Positions 8,370 through 17,469 are shown, counted from the first letter of the stretch. The stretch: DNA of 64,000 bases from Photobacterium aquae (GCF_001029445.1 NZ_LDOT01000023.1:219406-283405); one strand, 5' to 3'. The notes: a model not told the origin generated them from the letters alone. Numbers and translations are program-made.

Positions 8370-9044
8370 CTAGTCCTCTTTAACCAGTTGATAACCGACT
8401 TTCGGTATGGTTCGGATATATGCTTGCTTGAAGGGCTTGTCGATAATACTTCGCAACTGATAGATATGGCTGCGTAATACATTGCCTTCGGGCTCTTCGT
8501 CATCCCAAAGCGAGGAAACGAGCTCTTCTTTAGTGACCACTTTGGGTGAGCGGGTAATAAGGAGTTTTAGTATTTTGAACAGCGTAGGGTTGAGGGTAAA
8601 GGTGCAACCTTCTCTTTGGGCTGTGTGCGTATTGAGATCAAGTGTGAGATCGCCAAAGTGTAACGACGTTTGGGCCGTCTCTCCACTACGACGGCGAGTC
8701 AGGGCTTTTATCCTTGCCTCTAGAATGTCAAGGTCGAACGGCTTGACAAGATAGTCATCAGCGCCGGTTGCGAAGCCTTCGAGCGTATCCTCTCGTGTAT
8801 CGCGGGCAGTTAGCATGAGGATCGGGGTATCGTTCCCTTGTTCTCGGAGAAGTTTGCATACGGTGAAACCATCCATTTTGGGCAGCATGACATCAAGGAT
8901 GATCAAATCATAATGATTGCTCGATGCCAATTCTAACCCATGTACGCCGTTGCTGGCATAATCGAGGGCATGCCCTTTAATTTCAAAGAAATCGAAGATA
9001 ACTCCGGCTATATCCTGATGATCTTCGACCAATAATAGTTTCAT
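8370..9044 (-). CDS. OmpR-family response regulator
   Basis: 224 residues: receiver domain with Asp51 (LIILDVMLP) and Lys in VKPF, then a winged-helix domain with the RSHIYQLRSIIDKPF recognition region and TIPKVGYQL at the end. It is the first gene of the regulator-kinase operon, immediately upstream of the kinase. A 33-bp palindrome in its promoter region (9106-9138), shared with the divergent glycosyltransferase gene, is a plausible binding site for autoregulation and control of the neighbours. Confidence 0.9.
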   Translation of the reverse strand: MKLLLVEDHQDIAGVIFDFFEIKGHALDYASNGVHGLELASSNHYDLIILDVMLPKMDGFTVCKLLREQGNDTPILMLTARDTREDTLEGFATGADDYLVKPFDLDILEARIKALTRRRSGETAQTSLHFGDLTLDLNTHTAQREGCTFTLNPTLFKILKLLITRSPKVVTKEELVSSLWDDEEPEGNVLRSHIYQLRSIIDKPFKQAYIRTIPKVGYQLVKED

Positions 9045-9105
9045 TGCGAACTCCGACAGTCGGCTTGTTAGCCTTAGGTATTCCCCCTATTTTGCCATAC
9101 TAGCG

Positions 9106-9138
9106 TGTGAAAAAAATGTCAGTGACATTTTTCTCACA
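9106..9138. promoter_or_regulatory. 33-bp near-perfect palindrome in divergent promoter
   Basis: Left arm TGTGAAAAAAATGTCA (9106-9121), one central base, right arm TGACATTTTTCTCACA (9123-9138): 15 of 16 pairs are complementary. It lies 62 bases from the regulator start (minus) and 47 bases before the glycosyltransferase start (plus). The size and placement suggest a dimer or double-dimer operator; the neighbouring response regulator is the obvious candidate. As RNA it would also form a hairpin. Confidence 0.55.
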
Positions 9139-9184
9139 AGGTTATGTTTAGCCTGTGGTTATTTTCAAAAACGAGAAAATAACC

Positions 9185-10201
9185 ATGTCATCTATTGCTA
9201 TGCTGCCCCGCCGTCCGGATGAGGCCTACATTGTTCAGCCTTTTCTTAGCGTCATTGTTCCGATGTACAACGAATCTGAAGTTCTGGCAACTTGCCATGA
9301 ACGGTTGTGCGATGCATTGGATCAGCTACACAGGCCATGTGAAATTATTTATGTTGATGACGGAAGCGCTGATAGCTCTTGGTCTTTGGCTGCGGCATTT
9401 ACTTCGCCACACCATACAGTCAGGGCGGTGCGTTTGAGCCGCAACTTTGGTAAGGAAGCCGCGATGAGTGCAGGGCTTGCACAAGCTGCGGGACAGGCGG
9501 TCATTATTATCGATGCCGATTTGCAAGACCCGCCAGAGCTGATTCCGGAGATGGTAAGTCAGTGGCAAGCTGGCTTTGATGTTGTCGATATGCAGCGGAG
9601 CAAGAGGCACGGAGAAGGTTGGTTCAAACGATTTACAGCAGCAGCATTTTATCGTGTGATTAATCATATTAGCGAGGTGGATTTGCCCGCTAACGTTGGT
9701 GATTTTCGTCTACTTGACCAGCGTGTTGTCCGTGAAATTAATCAGCTGCCTGAGCGTACCCGGTTTATGAAGGGGTTATTTGCTTGGCCAGGATTCAAGC
9801 GTACTACCTTACAGTTTGAACGGGACTCTCGCCAGGCCGGTGAGACGAAATGGAATTATCGCAAATTAATGCACCTCGCATTCGAAGGCATTACTTCATT
9901 TAGTACTCGACCTTTGCGTATGGCTACGGTGGCTGGAGCGATGATATCTGTTGCTGCCATAGTGTGGGCTTTTATTGTATGGAGCAAGACCCTCTTATGG
10001 GGGGATCCGGTCGCTGGCTACCCGTCCATGATGATTATGATGCTGCTGATGGGTGGGATTCAGTTATTGTCGATAGGGCTGATGGGAGAGTATATCGGCC
10101 GGCTATTTATCGAAGCCAAGCAGCGACCGTTGTACGTGGTGATGGATGAAAGCGTGTCGGTTGGTTACGAGCAGAGCAGGGAGACTGAAGATGGGGTATA
10201 A
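9185..10201 (+). CDS. Family 2 glycosyltransferase, undecaprenyl-phosphate sugar type (ArnC/GtrB/DPM1-like)
   Basis: 338 residues from the ATG at 9185; a GTG at 9155 would add ten residues. N-terminal GT-A domain with the usual opening LSVIVPMYNESE, DDGS nucleotide-binding motif and DADLQDPPE metal site, then two C-terminal transmembrane helices. The family transfers a sugar from a nucleotide donor to a polyprenyl phosphate on the cytoplasmic face. Its stop overlaps the start of the GT83-like gene by 11 bases, so the two probably act in sequence: carrier charging, then transfer in the periplasm. The sugar cannot be deduced. Confidence 0.85.
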   Translation: MSSIAMLPRRPDEAYIVQPFLSVIVPMYNESEVLATCHERLCDALDQLHRPCEIIYVDDGSADSSWSLAAAFTSPHHTVRAVRLSRNFGKEAAMSAGLAQAAGQAVIIIDADLQDPPELIPEMVSQWQAGFDVVDMQRSKRHGEGWFKRFTAAAFYRVINHISEVDLPANVGDFRLLDQRVVREINQLPERTRFMKGLFAWPGFKRTTLQFERDSRQAGETKWNYRKLMHLAFEGITSFSTRPLRMATVAGAMISVAAIVWAFIVWSKTLLWGDPVAGYPSMMIMMLLMGGIQLLSIGLMGEYIGRLFIEAKQRPLYVVMDESVSVGYEQSRETEDGV

Positions 10202-11681
10202 GCATTCAGTTTCCACACTTGCTCGTACGGGGGGGTATTTGCTCTTCGGTTCATTGATCGTTCGTCTGATGACGTTGGGTATTTACCCGCTCATGGATAC
10301 CACTGAAGCACGTTACGGTGAAATGGCGCGGATCATGTACGAAACGGGCAATTGGATTACACCGATGTTTGACTATAACGTGCCTTTTTGGGGTAAACCG
10401 CCCCTATTTGCATGGTTAAGCGCAATGGGGTTTGAGGTCTTAGGCGTTAACGAGTTTGCAGCTAGGGTACCGCATTTAATGGTGGGGGTACTCATTCTTT
10501 ATCTTGTCTGGTATGCCGCGAAACGGACGCTCGGAGAGAGTATGGCATGGTTAGCGACAGGAGTCTTGGCGACCACAACGGCTTTCATCGTTATTGTTGG
10601 TGCGGTTATGACCGATACAGCACTGACTCTTGCTGTAAGTTTGAGCATGGTGAGCTTTTGGTTGAATTGGCAAAATAAGTCATCGTGGCATGGGTACTTG
10701 TTTTTTACTGGTTTGGCTATTGGCATGTTAGCCAAAGGCCCACTTGCCTTGGTGCTGGTGGGTATTAGTTTGACGATGTGGTTGTTGCCTGATCATCGTT
10801 GGAAGCGAATTCCCAATCTTCTGCCATGGAAAGGAGGGATTATATTATTCCTGTCGCTCACCTTACCGTGGTACTTAATTGCCGAATGGAAAACACCGGG
10901 GTTTCTGAATTATTTTATTGTGGGCGAGCATATTATGCGTTTTGTGGTTTCCGGTTGGGAGGGGGACTTATACGGTACAGCTCATAATGAAGTTAGAGGA
11001 ACGATTTGGCTATTCTGGTTGTTGGCGGCATTTCCATGGGCGCCTGTCTTGCTCTATCAGGTATGCCGAAAGTCAAATCCAGCGACATTGAACACCATCA
11101 TACCTGATGGGTATATTGGTTATTTGTGGTGTTGGATGCTCGCCCCAATGCTATTGTTTACCTTTGCAGGAAATATCTTGCCCAGCTATGTATTACCGGG
11201 GCTGCCAGCATTGGCGTTACTGGTGTGTGCATATCAGAAGCAAAAGCCGTTGGCGACTTGTGTCTATCGGCTGGGGGAGATAACACCGATCATGATCGCC
11301 ATCATTGCTATATTGCTTGCGTTTAATTTAGTTGGGAAAGAGGCGGAAAAAGGGCTACTGGCAACGTGGAAGAATGACCCAAGTAACGTGGCGAGTGATT
11401 TGGTTTATATAAATCAACGCCCGTTCTCCGCCCAATTTTATTCGCAGGGCAAAGCTGAGCAAAAGAATCTGCCGCTGGAGGCAATACTTAACGAACAGCA
11501 GCGGAGTAGTTATTATGTTATTGAAAAAAATAAAGTTCCTGAAGGTTTCATTTGGGATAAACAGCGCTGTGATTTGATCTCTGAAAACCAGAAGCGCCAG
11601 TTGGTACACTGTAACCCACCATCTTCGTATGTTCAGGCTGTTTCCCGTAGTCGCTCAGAGGCGGAGCAAGAAGAATTGTGA
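10191..11681 (+). CDS. ArnT-like (GT83/PMT superfamily) glycosyltransferase
   Basis: 496 residues with about eleven to twelve membrane segments. The block MDTTEARYGEMARIMYETGN followed by FWGKPPLFAWL is the conserved periplasmic loop of ArnT-type transferases, which move a sugar from an undecaprenyl-phosphate carrier to lipid A or another acceptor. The start at 10191 is chosen over 10146 because GGAG precedes it. Translationally coupled to the GT2 gene upstream. Other arn genes (arnA, B, D) are absent, so the sugar is probably not L-Ara4N made here. Charged, Ser-rich C-terminal tail. Confidence 0.82.
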   Translation: MGYKHSVSTLARTGGYLLFGSLIVRLMTLGIYPLMDTTEARYGEMARIMYETGNWITPMFDYNVPFWGKPPLFAWLSAMGFEVLGVNEFAARVPHLMVGVLILYLVWYAAKRTLGESMAWLATGVLATTTAFIVIVGAVMTDTALTLAVSLSMVSFWLNWQNKSSWHGYLFFTGLAIGMLAKGPLALVLVGISLTMWLLPDHRWKRIPNLLPWKGGIILFLSLTLPWYLIAEWKTPGFLNYFIVGEHIMRFVVSGWEGDLYGTAHNEVRGTIWLFWLLAAFPWAPVLLYQVCRKSNPATLNTIIPDGYIGYLWCWMLAPMLLFTFAGNILPSYVLPGLPALALLVCAYQKQKPLATCVYRLGEITPIMIAIIAILLAFNLVGKEAEKGLLATWKNDPSNVASDLVYINQRPFSAQFYSQGKAEQKNLPLEAILNEQQRSSYYVIEKNKVPEGFIWDKQRCDLISENQKRQLVHCNPPSSYVQAVSRSRSEAEQEEL

Positions 11682-11784
11682 GCCATGTCAGTTGTTGCTT
11701 TTTTGAACTGTGACGGGGTGATAATGACCTTGCAAAAAGTATGTGATTATATAAGCCGTTAATTTTTTGGCTTGGAGCACGACT

Positions 11785-12036
11785 ATGTTTAAGGAAAAAC
11801 TGGGTATTCCCAAAGATCACAAGTTGATACGCACTGATATGAAGTGGGATGAGGGAAAAAAAGTGGATGTCGATACTTTTTGGTATGACGAGAGGGATGT
11901 CAGCGATGATATTGTCGCTAAATATATCATTAAAGTGACTAAGTATATTTATCCTCCTAAAAGATCAGATGTTACGTTTCAAAAATATACGGCTGATAGT
12001 TTGAACTTGTTGGCGACGGGTGATTTACCCGCGTAA
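11785..12036 (+). CDS. Small hypothetical protein (83 aa)
   Basis: Short soluble, charged protein beginning MFKEKLGIPKDHKL. The ATG at 11785 is preceded by GGAG at a good distance and the gene ends in its own terminator, so it looks real. No membrane segment, signal peptide or known motif. Separate from the glycosyltransferases by about 100 bases. Function unknown. Confidence 0.65.
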   Translation: MFKEKLGIPKDHKLIRTDMKWDEGKKVDVDTFWYDERDVSDDIVAKYIIKVTKYIYPPKRSDVTFQKYTADSLNLLATGDLPA

Positions 12037-12065
12037 TATTGTTATTAACTACATGGCTTTTCATG

Positions 12066-12093
12066 AAAAGAGTGGTATTCGTATCACTCTTTT
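12066..12093 (+). terminator. Terminator of the 83-aa gene
   Basis: AAAAGAGTG (12066-12074) pairs with CACTCTTTT (12085-12093) across a ten-base loop. Confidence 0.75.
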
Positions 12094-12203
12094 GCTTTTG
12101 TTACGAATAGTTTGTGATAGCAGTCATGAAATGCGCAGAGCGTATTATTTGTTCAGTTGTATATCTTAATCATGAAGACTAATATATTGAATTGAAACCA
12201 TAA

Positions 12204-12620
12204 ATGGAGTTTAAGTTCGAGATGATTCCTCAAGATTCAACGTTACGTGTCGTGCGACCTACAGATAATTTAAATAAAATCGCTTTAATGTACAGCAAGG
12301 CGTTAGGCTTTGAGATGTTAAAGCAATTTAAGGATTATGATGGTTTTAATGGTGTAGTTCTCGGACATAAAAAGCACGCTTATCATCTAGAGTTTGTTGA
12401 AAAAATTGGTGTTGAAGCGGGTAGAGCACCCTCTACTGAGCATTTGCTGGTTTTTTATGTTGATTGCAGCAGGGTGTGGGAACGTTCTTGCCGTAATATG
12501 ATTGATGCTGGTTTCACCGTGGTTGAATCTAGCAATCCATATTGGGAACAAGTCGGTAAGACATTTGAAGATATCGATGGTTATCGGGTTGTTCTACAAA
12601 ACCGAGATTGGTCACTATAA
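12204..12620 (+). CDS. VOC (glyoxalase/bleomycin-resistance) superfamily protein
   Basis: 138 residues with the paired beta-alpha-beta-beta-beta layout of the vicinal-oxygen-chelate fold. LRVVRPTDNLNKIALMYSKALGF near the start and FEDIDGYRVVLQNRDW at the end resemble the YycE-like group. Possible metal ligands are His61 (HLEF) and His80 (HLLVFYV). Substrate unknown. An internal ATG at 12222 is an alternative start; neither has a strong ribosome-binding site. Confidence 0.75.
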   Translation: MEFKFEMIPQDSTLRVVRPTDNLNKIALMYSKALGFEMLKQFKDYDGFNGVVLGHKKHAYHLEFVEKIGVEAGRAPSTEHLLVFYVDCSRVWERSCRNMIDAGFTVVESSNPYWEQVGKTFEDIDGYRVVLQNRDWSL

Positions 12621-12643
12621 ACACAGTAACGTTTAATTGTGAT

Positions 12644-12670
12644 AAAAAAACCCAAGCATGCTTGGGTTTT
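12644..12670. terminator. Bidirectional terminator
   Basis: CCCAAGCATGCTTGGG (12651-12666), a perfect 16-bp palindrome between an A run and a T run, between two convergent genes. Confidence 0.88.
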
Positions 12671-12869
12671 ATTTGTTTCCGTTTAGTTGGCTGAAATAAG
12701 CTGAGCGAAACAGCAATACAAAGCCTTCTTGCGTTAGGTCTTTAGCTGTTAGGTCGGCTTCATCTAAACGACGGTAGCATTCGTCAAGCGCTCTGATCAC
12801 CGCTTCTTGTTCATTGGTTTTAAGTTGTTCTGCAAACACGATAGCCTCATTTGTAAAATGTTCAATCAC
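12669..12869 (-). CDS. Small hypothetical protein (66 aa)
   Basis: Acidic, helical 66-residue protein starting at GTG (12869) and ending in LNGNK. The gene faces the VOC gene and ends inside their shared terminator, the usual arrangement for a true gene here. No motif or membrane segment. The ribosome-binding site is weak (AAGA). Function unknown. Confidence 0.55.
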   Translation of the reverse strand: MIEHFTNEAIVFAEQLKTNEQEAVIRALDECYRRLDEADLTAKDLTQEGFVLLFRSAYFSQLNGNK

Positions 12870-13128
12870 TTTGTTAAATCTTATTTGTAATTTACATGAG
12901 CGATATTGAACGAAGTCTGAACAGTATTCCTACGTATTGCTAATTCGAAGTAAAGTATATTCATTATTGGCGAAGACTCTGTCAGCGTACTGTAATTCTT
13001 GAACGTATGAGTGTGAATTGCGATAGGGTGCAAAAAAAAGCTATTGTGTTATTTGTTGCACCCAGAATATTGCGGTTAAGATCGTATTATTTTATCTTTA
13101 TGTATTAATTCTATATTGATAATCTCCA

Positions 13129-13440
13129 TTAATATTTATCGGTGAGATTTTCTAGTTTTTTTATAAAATCTTGTATTTGTGCTTCGTTATTGTTGTGAAA
13201 TTCTGCTTTGGTTTGGTTGATAACTGAGTCTGGGTCTTCATTCATAGTGTGGAAGTGATAGGCATTATGAAAGTGGATATCTAAGCTGACATGGTCATCC
13301 GATAAGCTCACAGAGTATCCGTCATGGCTTTCTGTACATTTGATGTCATCAAGTTGCTTACCAAACTCAATTTCCTGTCCCTGAGTTTTAATCTTCTCAT
13401 AGGCTGTTAGCAACATTTTGATATCAACACTATTTTTCAT
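13129..13440 (-). CDS. Hypothetical protein, DUF3081-like
   Basis: 103 residues. GGAGG five bases before the ATG at 13440 fixes the start, so five residues of the longer frame are excluded. The central part, DGYSVSLSDDHVSLDIHFHN followed by AYHF, resembles the small DUF3081 family of marine gammaproteobacteria; this assignment is from memory of the motif. C-terminal helix IQDFIKKLENL. Single gene, function unknown. The 260 bases downstream up to 12870 hold no gene I can support. Confidence 0.65.
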   Translation of the reverse strand: MKNSVDIKMLLTAYEKIKTQGQEIEFGKQLDDIKCTESHDGYSVSLSDDHVSLDIHFHNAYHFHTMNEDPDSVINQTKAEFHNNNEAQIQDFIKKLENLTDKY

Positions 13441-13587
13441 CTCAACCTCCGACATGCTAAGACCAGCGTCAAATGCTAGGTGGTAACCAGCTTTAAATCA
13501 CAAAACAGCTTAATAGTACGCGAGTTATTTATACCTATATTAACTGTAGGTGTTTAACCGCTACCTGCAAGTGAAGTTACACAATGG

Positions 13588-13601
13588 TTAATCTAGATCA
13601 A
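13588..13601. promoter_or_regulatory. FNR-like box upstream of the aminotransferase
   Basis: TTAAT-CTAG-ATCAA matches the FNR consensus TTGAT-N4-ATCAA at nine of ten half-site positions. It lies 144 bases before the start codon. No promoter elements were placed relative to it, so this is only a candidate. Confidence 0.3.
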
Positions 13602-13744
13602 GAATTTAGCATCGCTACGACTGGGATGACAGCGTGAGTCAAGGTGCGGTTGCACAAGGAAGAAGACGATTAGCTCACAAATCTGATGACGTACAGAGAT
13701 TGAAGTGATAGAAATAATAATCCCTAGTTAAACGGAATTTTGAC

Positions 13745-14929
13745 ATGTTTAAGCAACTTGCAGAGGCGCAACCCGATCCTATTTTATCTTTGGGTATTGC
13801 GTATCGTGATGATCCCCGCGACTGTAAAATGGATTTGGGCATAGGTGTATACCGCAATAGTGAGGGTGTAACGCCAATCATGCGAGCGGTACAACTTGCA
13901 CAGCAGCGGGTTGTTACTCATCAGACGACAAAAGCCTATGTTGGTTTATCCGGAAATGAGCAATTTAACCAAGCTATGATGGATTTGTTGCTAACCGGTA
14001 CATCAGCCCATGAGCGCGCTGCCGCGGTGCAAACTCCTGGTGCAAGTGGTGCCCTGAGAATGCTCGCTGATCTTATTTATCTGGCTAAGCCCGAAACGAC
14101 GGTGTGGATTTCCAATCCTAGCTATGTGAATCACAAACCTGTTATGGAGGCCGCAGGACTCCAGGTTCGTTATTATCCGTATTTTGATCCTGAGACCAAG
14201 CAGGTTGATAGCCAAGCAATGCTAGAGGTATTGGCTGAAGCGGGAGATCAGGATGTGGTCTTGCTGCATGGTTGTTGCCATAATCCGACAGGTGCAGATA
14301 TTTGCTTTGAAGATTGGCAGTCAATAACTGAGTTGGCAAAGAAAAACGGATTTATGCCTTTTGTTGATATCGCGTATCAGGGATTTGGTGATGGCCTTGA
14401 GCAAGATGCTGCTGGGCTGCGCTATATGGCTGATAACATCAATGAGATGGTGATAGCCGCCTCGTGTTCTAAGAATTTTGGTCTTTATCGAGAGCGAACA
14501 GGGGTTGCTATTGTTGTGGGTGAGTCGTTGGCCGAGGCACAGAAAGCCAAGGGACGGATCCTTAATATTGCACGGTCTACATATACCATGCCGCCTGATC
14601 ATGGTGCAGCACTTGTTGCTGAGGTACTGGGTGACGCTGAGCTTACGGCTGAATGGAAGAAGGAGCTGCTGGAAATGAATCAGCGGTTAATCTGTCTACG
14701 TCAGGGGTTGGTTGATACCATTAGGGCAAAAGGATCTCATCAGTTTGATTTTATAGCAAAGCACAAAGGCATGTTTTCTATTACGGGATTGACGGCAGAG
14801 CAAGTCAAGAGATTACGTGATGAATTTGGTGTATATGCAGTTAATGACGGTCGTATCAATATTGCAGGGCTACAGGAGGAGCAGTTGGACTATTTTGCAG
14901 ACGCTCTTCTTGCTGTCACCCAGTCGTGA
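13745..14929 (+). CDS. Class I aspartate/aromatic amino acid aminotransferase
   Basis: 394 residues, full length for the AspC/TyrB subgroup. PLP lysine Lys243 in SCSKNFGLYRERTG, and NPTG (180-183) in the cofactor-binding region. It opens MFKQLAEAQPDPILSLG, typical of this fold type I group, which swaps amino groups between aspartate or aromatic amino acids and 2-oxoglutarate. Whether it prefers aspartate, tyrosine or phenylalanine cannot be read from sequence alone. Single gene, converging on the hybrid kinase. Confidence 0.9.
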   Translation: MFKQLAEAQPDPILSLGIAYRDDPRDCKMDLGIGVYRNSEGVTPIMRAVQLAQQRVVTHQTTKAYVGLSGNEQFNQAMMDLLLTGTSAHERAAAVQTPGASGALRMLADLIYLAKPETTVWISNPSYVNHKPVMEAAGLQVRYYPYFDPETKQVDSQAMLEVLAEAGDQDVVLLHGCCHNPTGADICFEDWQSITELAKKNGFMPFVDIAYQGFGDGLEQDAAGLRYMADNINEMVIAASCSKNFGLYRERTGVAIVVGESLAEAQKAKGRILNIARSTYTMPPDHGAALVAEVLGDAELTAEWKKELLEMNQRLICLRQGLVDTIRAKGSHQFDFIAKHKGMFSITGLTAEQVKRLRDEFGVYAVNDGRINIAGLQEEQLDYFADALLAVTQS

Positions 14930-14990
14930 CACCATAGTTATCTGTAAATGATAAGGTAGTTTCGTTTGCTAGAGATGATATGGAGTGTAG

Positions 14991-16709
14991 TTAATCCTTG
15001 CTCCATTTTTCGAGTAATTCTCGTAACTCTTTGGTTTGATACGGCTTGCATAAAATATCATTCATGCCTGCAGCAAAACAATCGTCACGCTCAACTCGTG
15101 TGGTACCGGCGGTTAGAGCAATAATTGGCTTGTTATAGCCCGATTTACGTAGTCTTTCTGTGGCTGTGTAGCCATCCATTATTGGCATGCGGCAGTCCAT
15201 AAGGATAATGTCGAATGTTTGGTGCTCAATATAGGATAGAGCTTCTTGCCCGTGGTTGGCGATAGTGGGCTTTATTCCAAATTTGCTAAGCATCAGATTG
15301 ATAATCATCTGGTTTGTTTTCAGGTCTTCCACGACAAGGATATTGAGTTTGTCGATGGGGAGGGCTGTTAGGGCCTCTTTGTCATTAACTTTGGCTTCGT
15401 GTACGTGTTTAGCCAAAGGAATTGAAACAGAGAATGTTGAACCTATTCCCATTTTGCTTTCGACAGAGATGTTACCACCCATTTGTTCGGTCAGTCGCTT
15501 GCAAATCGCCAGTCCCAGTCCGGTTCCTTCATGATTGCGTTGGCTTGAGTTGTCAACTTGGGTAAAAGGTTCGAATAAACTTACGATTTTATCCTCGGGA
15601 ATACCGCAACCAGTGTCGCTTACAATGAAGCATAGTTGGTTATCTTGCCATCGTATTTTGATTGATATGGCTCCTCTTTCAGTAAATTTGATAGCATTGC
15701 TGATTAGGTTGACAAAGATTTGCTTGATACGGTCTTCATCACCGATTATCCACCGAGGAGTCTCCTTGGTGATGTCCATATTGAGTTCAAGTTGCTTCTC
15801 GTTGGCTCGATGCTGAAAGATGTCATGTAGCATCATCATCATTGTGTGACTGTCGAAGGGTTTATTAGTGAGTTCAAGCATCCCGGCATTGATTTTACTA
15901 TAGTCGAGTAAATCATTGATAATTGAACGAAGTAACTCTCCGGAGTGGTTGAGAGTTGATAGTAGTCGTTGCTGGTGGCTGTTTAGGTTCGTATCCGCCA
16001 TGAGTTCGGCAGTACCGAGCAATCCGTTCAATGGCGTTCGAAGCTCATGGTTTATCATCGCGAGAAAGTCGCGAGTTGATTTTTCTGACGCTTCAGCCTG
16101 TTCTCTTGCTGTAATGGCTTCTTCAAGTTTAAGTTGGCGATCAATAGAGGATCTAATCATATCGCTAAACAGTAGCATTTGCTTTCTGATTGTTTCGAGC
16201 CAAGTACCTGATGCTTTGATTCTTGTGGCCAAATAACCATGGACGATGTCGTTTTTGTCTAGAGAAAGCCATAGTATCTTTTCGTTTTCATCCCAGATTT
16301 CGCCAAGGTTTTTTAGGTTTGGTGGACTTTGCCAAATCTGTTGGCGGCCTGAGGTATGGCATACGTTTAGGCTAGCTACACTTGGGCATTCAAGCCTGAT
16401 ACTACACGCCCGTACAAAGCGGCTATCTACAAGTGCATTGGTGAGTTCTTCAATGAGTTGATTGTTAGGTGAGTGTTTAATAAAACGTCTGCCAAATTCC
16501 AGTAGCAAATTATCGACCTTGGCTTGGTAGGTGAGTAGTTCTGAGTCGTTTTCAGCTTTGGCTTTGACTTTTTCAAGACTTTTTTCAATGACTTTATTTG
16601 CTTCAAAGAGCTCGAGGCTTTTCGCTTCTAATAGCTTTTCCGCATTGCGTCTTGCGTTGCGCTCACGGCTAATTTTCTTTTGCAACAGCTCAATTTGACG
16701 ATTATCCAT
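14991..16709 (-). CDS. H-NOX-associated hybrid histidine kinase (HahK/HqsK type)
   Basis: 572 residues, soluble (no membrane helix): N-terminal coiled coil (1-60), a GAF-like sensor region (65-190), HisKA with His221 (MINHELRTPLNG), ATPase domain with N-box (FVNLISNAIKF) and GTGLGL, then a receiver with phospho-acceptor Asp505 (IILMDCRMP). Follows the H-NOX gene by eight bases. In Vibrio, H-NOX partner kinases stop autophosphorylating when NO-bound H-NOX docks, and feed quorum-sensing or c-di-GMP outputs. No histidine phosphotransfer protein is encoded next door, so the downstream target lies elsewhere. Confidence 0.9.
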   Translation of the reverse strand: MDNRQIELLQKKISRERNARRNAEKLLEAKSLELFEANKVIEKSLEKVKAKAENDSELLTYQAKVDNLLLEFGRRFIKHSPNNQLIEELTNALVDSRFVRACSIRLECPSVASLNVCHTSGRQQIWQSPPNLKNLGEIWDENEKILWLSLDKNDIVHGYLATRIKASGTWLETIRKQMLLFSDMIRSSIDRQLKLEEAITAREQAEASEKSTRDFLAMINHELRTPLNGLLGTAELMADTNLNSHQQRLLSTLNHSGELLRSIINDLLDYSKINAGMLELTNKPFDSHTMMMMLHDIFQHRANEKQLELNMDITKETPRWIIGDEDRIKQIFVNLISNAIKFTERGAISIKIRWQDNQLCFIVSDTGCGIPEDKIVSLFEPFTQVDNSSQRNHEGTGLGLAICKRLTEQMGGNISVESKMGIGSTFSVSIPLAKHVHEAKVNDKEALTALPIDKLNILVVEDLKTNQMIINLMLSKFGIKPTIANHGQEALSYIEHQTFDIILMDCRMPIMDGYTATERLRKSGYNKPIIALTAGTTRVERDDCFAAGMNDILCKPYQTKELRELLEKWSKD

Positions 16710-16717
16710 AATAATCC

Positions 16718-17251
16718 TCAGACTAGGTTAATAGTAAACCGAACATGTTTTTTATCTGGAGAAATAGCCGTCATTGTGATGTCGATGTTTTCGTCAAAAT
16801 GTTTGGCGCAGCCTTTGATAAGACCGAAGCACACATGTGACATACAGCGAGCAGATTTATAATCCATGACCATTGATGTGGCGGTGTGGGATAGAAAATC
16901 AAATTTAGGTGGAGTTGCATCGGGATAGAGTTTTTTAACTTCAGTATGGATATGCTCTTCAACTCGCTTGATAAAGCCAAAGGTGTTGTCTGGGTTGTCG
17001 TTGATCTGGGGGAGGCTATTGAGAAGGCGTATAAAGACAGCTTCGCCGTATATTTCTTGCAGTGACTCGGCAGAAATATGGGTTATTTGGGAGAGGGCTA
17101 CGATCAGTTTTACGAGATCTCGGTGATCATAGCTACCGACAGCGGTGTAACTCCCTTCGTCTGCGGTATCATCAAGCATTTGTTGGCAAACTTCCAGCCC
17201 AAAGTTATCTTCAATAATATCAAGAAACTCAGTAAATATGATTCCCTTCAT
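16718..17251 (-). CDS. H-NOX heme nitric oxide sensor
   Basis: 177 residues. Every key residue of the family is at its canonical number: proximal heme ligand His102 (EEHIHTEVKKLYP) and the heme-propionate motif Tyr131-Ser133-Arg135 (YKSAR), with SYTAVGSYDH near residue 34. Binds NO in the cytoplasm and controls the partner kinase encoded immediately downstream. MKGIIF at the start is the usual family opening. There is no distal tyrosine pattern that would suggest oxygen binding, as expected for a facultative anaerobe. Confidence 0.94.
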   Translation of the reverse strand: MKGIIFTEFLDIIEDNFGLEVCQQMLDDTADEGSYTAVGSYDHRDLVKLIVALSQITHISAESLQEIYGEAVFIRLLNSLPQINDNPDNTFGFIKRVEEHIHTEVKKLYPDATPPKFDFLSHTATSMVMDYKSARCMSHVCFGLIKGCAKHFDENIDITMTAISPDKKHVRFTINLV

Positions 17252-17415
17252 TAGGTATCCCTATACATATTCAACAGTAAATAAAGTATGGGAAAAAAAA
17301 TAAATATGGTCAAAAAAGGACACAGAACAAGATGTCACGAAGAAAAAGCTTGATGGCTTGAGCTTACAATAAGTAGCAGGACATCTGTGATGAAAAGAGA
17401 GGGGACAGGAAAACA

Positions 17416-17444
17416 AACTGGTAAGAGATGGTCACTTACCAGTT
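17416..17444 (-). terminator. Terminator of the 168-aa gene
   Basis: AACTGGTAAG and CTTACCAGTT form a perfect ten-pair stem with a nine-base loop; read on the minus strand it is followed by TTTGTTTT. Confidence 0.7.
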
Positions 17445-17469
17445 CTATAAAGATCTAACCGTGATGTGA

